The notes below the pieces were generated by a model. That model saw only the letters and a list, made by a program, of their open reading frames with translations. It searched no databases and had not been told where the DNA came from. DNA of 18,097 bases from Candidatus Margulisiibacteriota bacterium (GTDB lineage: Bacteria; Margulisbacteria; Termititenacia; Termititenacales; Termititenacaceae): the NCBI GenBank assembly GCA_031267055.1, contig JAIRZV010000011.1:1-18097 (forward strand). Reading direction: 5' to 3'. This document shows, in pieces, positions 1-6,952 of the stretch. How positions within the stretch are numbered: position 1 is the first letter of the stretch; every line of letters begins with the position of its first letter. The position numbers were made by a program, and so were the translations under genes.

Positions 1-1401
1 TATTTGGCCGCGCTGGAAAAACACAGAGTTTACGCCGATCCGCAAATGCGCCGCGATATGATACTCGCGCAGATCAAGCAGATCGAGGCGGAAAAAAATT
101 TGCAGGCGGCGCTGGACGAACAGGTTTTAAACGAAGTGACGTTCATTAACGAATGTCCGATGGCTGTGCTGGCGGAGATCGATGCAAAATATTTGTCCGT
201 GCCGCAGGAATGTCTGATCACCACCATGCAGAAAAATCAAAAATATTTTCCGCTGCTGGACGCGCAGGGGCGGCTGACTAAATATTTTATTTTGATTTCT
301 AATAATGTAAATAAAAAATCTCTGTCCAATATTATCAGCGGTAATGTCAAGGTTGTGACCGCGCGGCTGGAAGACGCCAAGTTTTTTTACGAGGAAGACC
401 TGAAAACGCCGCTGGAAAAAATGCTCGAAGGTTTAAAAAAAGTTACATATCAGGAAAAAATCGGCACGATTTATCAGAAAATTGAGCGGATTGCCGCGCT
501 GGCGGAATATTTGGCGGATAAATTAAAACTCTCGGCGGCGCAGAAAAAACTGGCGTCCCGCGCGGCTTGGCTGGCCAAAGCGGATTTAAATTCCAAAATG
601 GTTTATGAGTTTCCCGAATTGCAGGGCATCATGGGACGTTATTACGCGGCTGCGGCCGGCGAAGCGCCGGAAGTCGCGGCGGCCGCATTAGAGCACTGGA
701 AACCGCGTTATGCCGGAGAGAATGTCCGCCAAGTCGGACTTATTTCCGCGCTGGTCGCACTCGCGGACAAGACGGATTCCATAGTTTCTTGTTTTTCCGC
801 CGGTTTGTTGCCGACCAGTTCGGCTGATCCTTACGCTTTGCGCCGCGCCGCGCAGGGCGTAGTAACGCTAATTCAAACTCTAAAATTGGATATTGATTTG
901 CCGACGCTGATTGCGCGGGCTTTGGATTTGTTGTCAGCTAAAAAAGATTTGCAGAAAGATATTTTAAAATTTTTCCAGTTGCGCCTGAAAAATGTTTTGC
1001 AAGAAATGCGTTATTCTTACGATGTCATTGAGGCTGTGTTGTCTGTGCAGTCCGACGATATTTTCCAGACTATTTCCAATGCCGCGCTAGCCGCCGAACA
1101 GAAAAAAGACAGAAAGTTCATCGAAGCGGCGGTGCGTGTCAATAATATCGCGGCGCAACAAACCGCCGGTCTGACGGCGGCGCAAGAAAGTCTGTTGCAA
1201 AAGCCGGAAGCTAAAACTTTGCTGGATTTGCTACGCAAAAAAGCCGCGGCGCAAGAATTTGTCGCGCCGATCGAAAGATTTTTTGAAAAAATTTTAGTGA
1301 TGGACAAAGACGAAAAGCAAAAAAACGCTTATTTATCTTTATTGAAAGAAATTGACGGCCTGTTTAAACAAACGGCGGATTATTCTAAAATAGTTTTGTA
1401 A
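1..1401 (+). CDS. glyS: Glycine--tRNA ligase beta subunit (3' part)
   Basis: This is the beta subunit of the bacterial alpha2beta2 glycyl-tRNA synthetase, which charges tRNA-Gly in the cytoplasm. The reading frame is open from base 1 (tat ttg gcc), so the gene begins before the window and the first in-window TTG is not its start. About 466 residues are visible; the family is usually near 690, so roughly the first third is missing. The middle carries the GlyS hallmark LADKTD followed by GLLPTSSADPYALRRAA (near residues 257-285), and the last ~120 residues correspond to the DALR-like anticodon-binding region. The stop is followed after nine bases by yqeY, and the Shine-Dalgarno of yqeY (aaggagg) overlaps this stop, so the genes are co-transcribed. 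The alpha subunit (glyQ) would be expected just upstream. Identification is firm. Confidence 0.96.
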   Translation, partial: YLAALEKHRVYADPQMRRDMILAQIKQIEAEKNLQAALDEQVLNEVTFINECPMAVLAEIDAKYLSVPQECLITTMQKNQKYFPLLDAQGRLTKYFILISNNVNKKSLSNIISGNVKVVTARLEDAKFFYEEDLKTPLEKMLEGLKKVTYQEKIGTIYQKIERIAALAEYLADKLKLSAAQKKLASRAAWLAKADLNSKMVYEFPELQGIMGRYYAAAAGEAPEVAAAALEHWKPRYAGENVRQVGLISALVALADKTDSIVSCFSAGLLPTSSADPYALRRAAQGVVTLIQTLKLDIDLPTLIARALDLLSAKKDLQKDILKFFQLRLKNVLQEMRYSYDVIEAVLSVQSDDIFQTISNAALAAEQKKDRKFIEAAVRVNNIAAQQTAGLTAAQESLLQKPEAKTLLDLLRKKAAAQEFVAPIERFFEKILVMDKDEKQKNAYLSLLKEIDGLFKQTADYSKIVL

Positions 1402-1410
1402 GGAGGCTTT

Positions 1411-1845
1411 ATGACAGTTGTGGAAAGATTAAATGACGAGATCAAAACCGCGATGAAAGCAAAAAATCAGCGGCGGCTGGATGTGGTGCGTATGCTCAAG
1501 GCTAAAATACTCAATGTCAACGCGCGCGGCGAGATTAGCGAAGAAGAAGCCGTAAAACTTTTTCGCAGTTACGCCAAAACTTTGACCGAGACCATAGACC
1601 TAGCCAAAAAAGCCGGTAAAAATGAAATAGCCGCGGAAACAGAGGCGGAGCTGGTGATCGTGAAAGAATTTCTGCCGCCGGAATTAACCGCCGAGCAGCT
1701 TACGGCGGCGGTGCAAAGCGTGATCAATGAACTGGGCAAGGACAAAAGTAAATTTGGCCTTTTGATGAAAACTGTCATGACCAAACTCGGCGGTCAGGCG
1801 GATGGTGCGGCGGTCAAGGATATTTTAAATAAATTGCTGACCTGA
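1411..1845 (+). CDS. yqeY: YqeY / GatB-YqeY domain protein
   Basis: A 144-residue protein of the YqeY family, homologous to the C-terminal tRNA-binding tail domain of the amidotransferase subunit GatB. The stand-alone form is common in bacteria; its exact role is not established, although a link to tRNA or aminoacylation is usually inferred. Family features are the N-terminal LNDEIKTAMKAK helix, the RLDVVRMLKAKI stretch, the EEEAV segment, and the C-terminal FGLLMKTVMTKLGGQADG followed by a short final helix. Length is normal for the family. The start is well supported by aaggagg seven bases upstream of the ATG. It sits between glyS and metH; its TGA stop overlaps the metH ATG (TGATG), implying translational coupling. 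Confidence 0.93.
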   Translation: MTVVERLNDEIKTAMKAKNQRRLDVVRMLKAKILNVNARGEISEEEAVKLFRSYAKTLTETIDLAKKAGKNEIAAETEAELVIVKEFLPPELTAEQLTAAVQSVINELGKDKSKFGLLMKTVMTKLGGQADGAAVKDILNKLLT

Positions 1846-4241
1846 TGGATATTCGCGCGGCTTTAAAATCCGGTAAACCTTTGATCTTCGACGGAGCTAT
1901 GGGTACTGTCCTGATGCAAAACGGTTATGAAAACGCGCTGGCGGACAAACTCAATGTTGGGCGGCCGGAAATCATCGCGCAAATTCACCGCGAGTATGCT
2001 TTGGCCGGCGCGGACATCGTGGAGACCAATACGTTCAATTCCAGCTTGAACAAATTGCGGGAATTGGGTTTGGTGGACAGACTGGAGGAATTCAATCAAG
2101 CCGCGGCGCAGAATGCCCGCGCTTCCGGCGCGCGCTTTGTCGCCGGTTCTCTGGGGCCGACCGGCAAATTATTAGAGCCGCTTGGCGCGTTGAGTTTTGA
2201 CGAGGCCTATGCGTCGTATCGCGCGCAGGCGGAAGCTCTGGAAAAAGCCGGAGTGGATTTATTTATCGTCGAAACTATCAGCGATATACAGGAGATGCGC
2301 GCGGCGCTGCTGGCGATTAAAGACGTCAGTGGCCGGCCGGTGATCTGCTCTCTGACTTACGACGAACAAGGACGCACTTTGACCGGCACAGATATTTTTA
2401 CTGCCGGCGTGACTTTGCGCGAACTGGGCGCGGACGTCTTGTCTATAAATTGCTCGATCGGGCCGGAAGGCGTGGTCGGCCTGTACAAAAAATATTATAA
2501 AGATTTGGGCGAACTTGGACTGCCGCTAATGGTCATGCCCAACGCCGGCCTACCGGAATTGATTAACGATAAATTGACCTACACTATGACACCGCAGAAA
2601 TTCGCGAAAATTATGACCGAACTGGCGCAGTATGGCGTGCAAATATTTGGCGGCTGCTGCGGCACAACCCCGGCGCATATTGCCGCACTGTCCGCGGCTA
2701 TCCATAAAATATCCATAAAATATCATAATTCTGATAGCGCTAAAAAAGAAGTTTATTTTACCAGCCGCAGCAAGGTGGTGCGTTTGTCTGAAACGCAGCC
2801 ATTTTTAAAGATCGGCGAGAATCTCAACCCGACTGCGCGGAAAAAATTTGCCGAGGAATTAAAAGCCGGTCAGGAAAATTTTCTGCGTGCCCAAGCTAAA
2901 GAGCAAAGCGCGGCGGATTTGCTGGATCTCAATGTCGGTGTGCCGGAATTAGACCAGGCACACTTAATGCGAAAATGTGTGCAGACTTTGACTATGGTCA
3001 CGGATAAACCGCTTTGTCTGGATTCTGACGATCCGGCCGTGCTGGAAACCGCTTTGAAAAATTATCCGGGCATTGCACTGATTAATTCCGTGAACGGCAA
3101 GCAAAGTTCTTTGGAGAAAATTGTTCCGCTGGCCAAACGTTACGGCGCGGCTTTGATTGCGTTGACGCTTGATGAACAGGGTATACCGGATACGGCCGGG
3201 CAAAGAGTAGCCGTGGCCCAAAAAATCATCGAATATTTGCGCGCGGCCGGTTTTCCCGAACACAAAGTTTTTTTTGACGGATTGGTCATGACTCTGGCTT
3301 CCGAGCCGCAGGCCGCGCTGGTGACGCTGAAAACCACCGAAGCGCTCACCAAGCTGGGCTGGCATACTTCCCTAGGTGTGAGCAATGTGTCTTTCGGCCT
3401 GCCACAGCGTAAGAATATCAACAATGTTTTTCTTAAATTATTGGCGCAGGCCGGACTCAAAGCGGCTATCTTGAGCGCGGCGACCTACCGGCAAATCGAC
3501 CAATATACCGAAGCGGAGCAGTTGGCTGAAGCGGTGGTCCTGGGCAAAGACCCGAATGCCGCCAAATATATCGCGCAAGTCGCCGCGCCGGAAACCAACT
3601 CTACTTTAAAAAAATCAGCGGCCAAAGAGCTTTCGATTTACGAGACGATTATCGAAGGCAACGAGGCGGTTGTGCTGGATTTGGTCAAAGCCGCTCTGGA
3701 ACGGAAAAAGCCGCAGGAAATTTTAAGCCAAGAGCTGCTGCCGGCTTTGGAAAAAGTCGGCGAGTATTATTCCGCCGGCCAGTATTATCTGCCGCAAATG
3801 ATCGCTTCGGCTAATACAATGAAAAAAGCTTTTGAATATCTCAAGCCTTTGATGCAGCAGTCCGGCGTCGCGCCACTCGGCACGGCGATTGTTTGCACGG
3901 TCGAAGGCGACATTCACGACATCGGCAAAAATATCGTGGCGATGATGCTGGAAAATCACGGGTTTCAGGTGGTCGATCTCGGCAAAGATGTGTCGGCCGA
4001 CAGGATAGTCGCGGCGGCGCTGGAGCACAAGGCCGATATTATTTTATTGAGCGCTTTGCTGACCACGACTATGCTCAAAATGAAAGAGGTCAAGGCCAGG
4101 CTGCTGGAAAAAAATCTGGACATTCCGGTCATGGTTGGCGGTGCGGTGGTAACGCCGGAATTTGCCAAAAATTTTGGCGCGCATCATACGGCCGATGCCG
4201 CGGCGGCCACGCTGCTGGCCAAAAACTTATTAAAAAAATAA
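1845..4241 (+). CDS. metH: Cobalamin-dependent methionine synthase, lacking the reactivation domain
   Basis: A 798-residue MetH-type enzyme that transfers the methyl group of methyltetrahydrofolate to homocysteine through cobalamin. Domains in order: homocysteine methyltransferase barrel (about 1-285), with DGAMGT at 17-22 and the zinc ligands C203, C271 and C272 (GGCCGTT); pterin-binding barrel (about 320-580, starting IGENLNPTARKKF); B12 cap helices (about 605-675); and a Rossmann B12-binding domain with the DxHxxG motif D689-H691-G694 (H691 the lower cobalt ligand) and S736 in SALL. The C-terminal AdoMet-binding reactivation domain of the ~1200-residue E. coli enzyme is absent; such short forms occur in many anaerobes and need a separate reactivation protein, which is not seen here. 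The start overlaps the yqeY stop by one base. It converges on the 4249-5919 gene with only seven bases between stops. Confidence 0.93.
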   Translation: MDIRAALKSGKPLIFDGAMGTVLMQNGYENALADKLNVGRPEIIAQIHREYALAGADIVETNTFNSSLNKLRELGLVDRLEEFNQAAAQNARASGARFVAGSLGPTGKLLEPLGALSFDEAYASYRAQAEALEKAGVDLFIVETISDIQEMRAALLAIKDVSGRPVICSLTYDEQGRTLTGTDIFTAGVTLRELGADVLSINCSIGPEGVVGLYKKYYKDLGELGLPLMVMPNAGLPELINDKLTYTMTPQKFAKIMTELAQYGVQIFGGCCGTTPAHIAALSAAIHKISIKYHNSDSAKKEVYFTSRSKVVRLSETQPFLKIGENLNPTARKKFAEELKAGQENFLRAQAKEQSAADLLDLNVGVPELDQAHLMRKCVQTLTMVTDKPLCLDSDDPAVLETALKNYPGIALINSVNGKQSSLEKIVPLAKRYGAALIALTLDEQGIPDTAGQRVAVAQKIIEYLRAAGFPEHKVFFDGLVMTLASEPQAALVTLKTTEALTKLGWHTSLGVSNVSFGLPQRKNINNVFLKLLAQAGLKAAILSAATYRQIDQYTEAEQLAEAVVLGKDPNAAKYIAQVAAPETNSTLKKSAAKELSIYETIIEGNEAVVLDLVKAALERKKPQEILSQELLPALEKVGEYYSAGQYYLPQMIASANTMKKAFEYLKPLMQQSGVAPLGTAIVCTVEGDIHDIGKNIVAMMLENHGFQVVDLGKDVSADRIVAAALEHKADIILLSALLTTTMLKMKEVKARLLEKNLDIPVMVGGAVVTPEFAKNFGAHHTADAAAATLLAKNLLKK

Positions 4242-4248
4242 AGAATAT

Positions 4249-5919
4249 TTACTGTCCGGCAATAATTGTTTTTCCAGTATGCAAAATGTCAAACCTGAAA
4301 TGAGGGTTTGTTATCTCACCAGTGTCAGTGTAATCATAATTAACTCCAGTTGTCTCTGTAGTCGCTGCGTATACATTGACTCCAGTTATCTTGGCCAGTC
4401 TGGTGGCTTGATTCTCTTTACCCTGACCGTTACTACAAGCTTCTAAGCAGAAAAAGCGAATTGGATTATGCGCGTTTAGATTATGCCAGGCATTCTTAAA
4501 CCCGAGTTTTGTGTAATCACTCGGATCGAGAGTATGACCGCTATAAATCCCTGAGGTGCCAAAATAGGTCTTGTTGTGAGTGCCGTGTCCGCCAATGATG
4601 AAAGTGATTTCTTTGCCCTGCGGCAGATTTTCAGTCAGTAGTTTTAAATATTTTTGCAGATCTTGATCGCTGCTAATTGAGAAAAATAAAACCTGATTGT
4701 TATGCGTGATCATTTCCGCAAAGCTATTTTGGGTCAGAGCGTAATTATAATCTGCTTGCGCATAAAAAATAACAGTGACTGGCTTTGTGGAATCAATTTG
4801 TTTGTTTTCTAGTTTTGCTCTTTGTTCAATAATATGCTGTGCTATGGCATCGTTTTTAAAACGCAAGGCGGAATTTTTTATGCCGATAGCTTCTAATTCT
4901 TTATCCCATTGTTTTACAAGCATTTGGGGGATTGCCTCAATTATGAGCCTGGCATATTGTCTTTCCTGTTTTTTTTCAGCGTCAAAAGTAAGGACTGTTT
5001 TTATATTGCCAAAAAATCTCCTTATTGGATTATGCATGTTTTTGTTGGTTAGGTTTAATATTTGTAATGATTCGACCAATAATCTTCTATCAGTGGCTAA
5101 TAAATCTGGAATGAAACCAGGATTGCTTCCTAGAAAACTACTAAATTCTTGTGGTGCTCGTTTATGTGCTTCTCTTAATACTTGAGAAATAACCACGCCG
5201 CCATTTTCGATATTTGCGGCTAGTTCATGTAAAAGCTCTTTGTTTAGTAATGTAGAAAAATCCAATTTTTCTACGACGTTGAAAATAGACTTGAAAGAAT
5301 TATCATAATCCCAGTGGATTAAGGTTGATAGGATAATCTGCGGATTGTTCTGAGCTTTTGTTCCTAGATGCAAAAATGCGTCTGGATTTTTTTCTAAAAT
5401 CGGCAGAATGAAATCTAAATTGTTTTGCAACTCATCAGTTGCATATGCGGAAATCTTCAAGCCCTTATTTACGGAACAAGCCAGAGTTAACAATTCCTCG
5501 TCCATTATTTCACGGCATAAATCTAATAAATACGCAGGAGCATTATTGGCTTTTTGAATTAAAGTCATAATAAAGTTTTTGTCATTACAGTACTGTTGGA
5601 TCAGGGGGAATTTTTCAGCAAATGGTATTGATTTATCTAAATATGCTTCTATTGCTTTTTGTTGATCTGGTGAAAGTTCTTGATTGAGTTCCGTTGGCGT
5701 AGTAGTAGTTGTTGTTGGGTAGTCTATAATATGGAGGGAAGAGCGTGATTGTTCTGTAATGTCGGGAATGCCGGCTGTTATTGGCTGGGCTAGAGTATCA
5801 ATTTTTTTTGTGGGACTTTTCTGGATTTCAATGGGAGGAGTGATAAAAGTTGTTTTCTGCCAGACTATATTTTTGTCCGGCAGACTGTTAGCTATTCTTG
5901 TATATAAATAATGGCTCAT
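4249..5919 (-). CDS. Putative caspase-fold (clan CD) cysteine peptidase with helical-repeat N-terminus
   Basis: A 556-residue protein without close recognised relatives. The C-terminal ~180 residues show the clan CD pattern: a hydrophobic strand ending in His-Gly (ITFIIGGHG, H445), then 50 residues later a hydrophobic strand ending in Cys (IRFFCLEACSNG, C495). The following RLAKITGVNVYAAT and TTG resemble DUF4347/C80-type domains. Residues about 144-200 look like two helical repeats of DUF4116 style (SAYATDELQNN and HLGTKAQNNPQ). Residues 20-80 are a low-complexity Pro/Thr linker with six threonines in a row. No signal peptide or membrane segment is apparent, so it is probably cytoplasmic. 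There is no Shine-Dalgarno; TATACT lies five bases before the ATG, suggesting a leaderless message. The gene is AT-richer than metH (a 60-base sample at 5041 has 18 G/C; one at 3301 has 41). Peptidase activity is inferred from motifs only. Confidence 0.6.
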   Translation of the reverse strand: MSHYLYTRIANSLPDKNIVWQKTTFITPPIEIQKSPTKKIDTLAQPITAGIPDITEQSRSSLHIIDYPTTTTTTPTELNQELSPDQQKAIEAYLDKSIPFAEKFPLIQQYCNDKNFIMTLIQKANNAPAYLLDLCREIMDEELLTLACSVNKGLKISAYATDELQNNLDFILPILEKNPDAFLHLGTKAQNNPQIILSTLIHWDYDNSFKSIFNVVEKLDFSTLLNKELLHELAANIENGGVVISQVLREAHKRAPQEFSSFLGSNPGFIPDLLATDRRLLVESLQILNLTNKNMHNPIRRFFGNIKTVLTFDAEKKQERQYARLIIEAIPQMLVKQWDKELEAIGIKNSALRFKNDAIAQHIIEQRAKLENKQIDSTKPVTVIFYAQADYNYALTQNSFAEMITHNNQVLFFSISSDQDLQKYLKLLTENLPQGKEITFIIGGHGTHNKTYFGTSGIYSGHTLDPSDYTKLGFKNAWHNLNAHNPIRFFCLEACSNGQGKENQATRLAKITGVNVYAATTETTGVNYDYTDTGEITNPHFRFDILHTGKTIIAGQ

Positions 5920-5922
5920 AAC

Positions 5923-6040
5923 TTAGTATACCCATTTTAGGGGGTTTTATGCGCTTATAAATTTTTGAGATTTTTTAGGACTCTGAGGAAAGAGCGGTTT
6001 TTCTTCTGGAGTTCGCGCGAGCCGCGGGTGATCTTGCACA
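5923..6040. repeat. Direct repeat copy A (trpR 3' end plus downstream sequence)
   Basis: Matches 6611-6728 with 8 mismatches in 118 bases and no gap (offset 688). It covers the last codons of trpR, its stop, and the downstream stretch containing TATACT. It begins two bases beyond the hicA stop on one side and ends three bases before the protease-like start codon on the other. Confidence 0.93.
5925..5930 (-). promoter_or_regulatory. -10-like TATACT of the protease-like gene
   Basis: On the minus strand TATACT ends five bases before the ATG at 5919. No Shine-Dalgarno is present and no good -35 lies 16-18 bases upstream. The hexamer is inside the direct repeat, and an identical one precedes hicB at 6613-6618. 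The placement suits a leaderless transcript. Confidence 0.45.
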
Positions 6041-6041
6041 A
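5955..6041 (-). pseudogene. trpR 3' fragment (duplicated C-terminal codons)
   Basis: Read on the minus strand, this encodes 28 codons plus stop that match the C-terminus of the TrpR homologue (CKITRGSRELQKKN..., then SFLRVLKNLKNL) with only two amino acid changes (S to R and K to R). There is no start codon or N-terminal part, so it is a remnant left by the duplication flanking hicBA. The preserved reading frame suggests the duplication is fairly recent, or that the DNA is kept for its promoter-like tail. Confidence 0.85.
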
Positions 6042-6045
6042 ACGA

Positions 6046-6282
6046 TTATCCAATCTGCTCAATAATGTTTAGAAAATTATTTGTGTCGATCTTCAATACG
6101 CGCAAAGTGTTTTTGATAATATATATTGGAACTTCTTTACAATGGTATGGCACAACTATCGGACGGATTAACCCCGGCCGCTGATATATGCAATGGCTGC
6201 CTTTTTGCCGCACAAAAACACAGCCTACATATTTCAAGAAAGCCTCAAATCGGGCAAAGGATATAGGAATTAATCTAGGCAG
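6046..6282 (-). CDS. hicA: HicA-family mRNA interferase toxin
   Basis: A small basic protein of the HicA/YcfA family, a double-stranded-RNA-binding-fold ribonuclease that cleaves mRNA when free of its antitoxin. The catalytic-His motif RQKGSHCIY is present, followed by IVVPYHCKEVP and the C-terminal LRVLKID...F region. An ATG/GTG/TTG search would start it at the TTG at 6237, but the frame continues in family-like sequence (PRLIPISFARFEAFLKYVG) up to a CTG at 6282, just after an in-frame TAA. A HicA of this subtype normally starts M-P-R-L, so I place the start at CTG 6282 (78 residues), overlapping the hicB end by eight bases. CTG initiation is rare and the Shine-Dalgarno is weak, so translation may depend on coupling to hicB. 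The stop is two bases from the boundary of repeat copy A. The start is less certain than the identity. Confidence 0.82.
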   Translation of the reverse strand: MPRLIPISFARFEAFLKYVGCVFVRQKGSHCIYQRPGLIRPIVVPYHCKEVPIYIIKNTLRVLKIDTNNFLNIIEQIG

Positions 6283-6562
6283 AAATTTTTACTCTTTCCG
6301 TTTCAGTGGCTATTAACTGCGGTTCAAAATATTTGTTATTATATTTTTTCCAACCGCAGTCAGCCAAGACCTGATCCAGCGTACCCATATTAGTGGCTTC
6401 CTCAAAAAACAACTCCACCAATTCGGTGAAATTTTTTCTAGCTTCTTCCAGCGTTTTACCACAGGTTGATATATCCAATGTAGGACAAGCCGCGATTATA
6501 GTGTTCTCGTCTTCGCGAAAGAATAAAGCCGTCAAATTTGTATCTATTCCTGATTTGTCCAT
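6275..6562 (-). CDS. hicB: HicB-family antitoxin
   Basis: A 95-residue HicB-like antitoxin, which binds and blocks HicA and usually represses its own promoter. The partial RNase-H-like fold is recognisable: an N-terminal beta strand (LTALFFREDENTIIAACPTLDISTCGKT), then the helix TLEEARKNFTELVELFFEEA typical of HicB, then a short C-terminal extension. I see no clear added DNA-binding domain. The start is the ATG at 6562, preceded by aggtga at five bases; an in-frame GTG nine bases upstream overlaps that Shine-Dalgarno and is rejected. hicB precedes and overlaps hicA. The cassette fills almost all the space between the two 118-base direct repeats. Confidence 0.88.
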   Translation of the reverse strand: MDKSGIDTNLTALFFREDENTIIAACPTLDISTCGKTLEEARKNFTELVELFFEEATNMGTLDQVLADCGWKKYNNKYFEPQLIATETERVKISA

Positions 6563-6610
6563 AAATATCACCTTTTATTATTTTAACATAATTCCACACT
6601 GACACAACTT

Positions 6611-6728
6611 TTAGTATACCCATTTTATGCGGTTTTATGTGCTTATAAATTTTTGAGATTTTTTAGGACTTTGAGAAAAGAGCTGTTTTTCTTCTGGAGT
6701 TCGCGCGAGCCGCGGGTGATTTTACACA
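6611..6728. repeat. Direct repeat copy B (intact trpR 3' end)
   Basis: The partner of 5923-6040, about 93% identical over 118 bases. This copy includes the last ~28 codons of the intact trpR gene and the sequence just downstream of its stop. The two copies bracket hicBA. Confidence 0.93.
6613..6618 (-). promoter_or_regulatory. -10-like TATACT upstream of hicB
   Basis: The same TATACT as upstream of the protease-like gene, carried in repeat copy B. A start about seven bases downstream would leave a leader of roughly 44 bases before the hicB ATG, which has its own Shine-Dalgarno. No convincing -35 is visible. Confidence 0.4.
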
Positions 6729-6921
6729 GCGAGGTCTTCAAAACTTTGGCGATCTCACGCTGCGTCTGGCCGGCCGCCAGCATTTTGATGACGCGCCAAC
6801 GCTGGCAAAGCTCGCGCAACTCATTGGGTGTAAGAATATCACGTAAAAATTCCGTTAAAAGTTTCCGTCCGCATTTGGTCAACGCGCCACAGAGTTCCTG
6901 CAATTCCTGCCGATCGTTCAT
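6643..6921 (-). CDS. trpR: TrpR-family transcriptional repressor
   Basis: A 92-residue protein of the Trp repressor superfamily, a small helical dimer that binds operators, in classical TrpR with L-tryptophan as corepressor. Visible family features are LTPNELRELCQRWRVIKML (residues 30-48, including the Arg equivalent to the tryptophan-contacting residue), the helix-turn-helix QREIAKVLKTSLCKITRGS (about 54-72), and a Lys-rich tail. ITRGS is closer to TrpR itself than to the YerC/YecD branch, but no trp genes or operator are in the window, so the ligand is uncertain. It follows the phosphatase gene by 31 bases. No Shine-Dalgarno is seen; TTTAAT at 6933-6928 sits at -12 to -7 relative to the ATG. 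Its 3' end is duplicated at 5955-6041. Confidence 0.82.
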   Translation of the reverse strand: MNDRQELQELCGALTKCGRKLLTEFLRDILTPNELRELCQRWRVIKMLAAGQTQREIAKVLKTSLCKITRGSRELQKKNSSFLKVLKNLKNL

Positions 6922-6927
6922 GTTACT

Positions 6928-6933
6928 ATTAAA
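6928..6933 (-). promoter_or_regulatory. Possible -10 of a leaderless trpR transcript
   Basis: TTTAAT occupies -12 to -7 relative to the trpR ATG. It is a five-of-six match to TATAAT, with no extended TG and no clear -35. The gene could also be read from the phosphatase promoter. Confidence 0.3.
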
Positions 6934-6952
6934 AGAAACAAGCGCGGAAATG

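Noticed and set aside
4..1401. Start of GlyS at the first TTG in the window
   Set aside because: The frame is open to base 1 and about 200 N-terminal residues of the family are missing; the TTG is internal.
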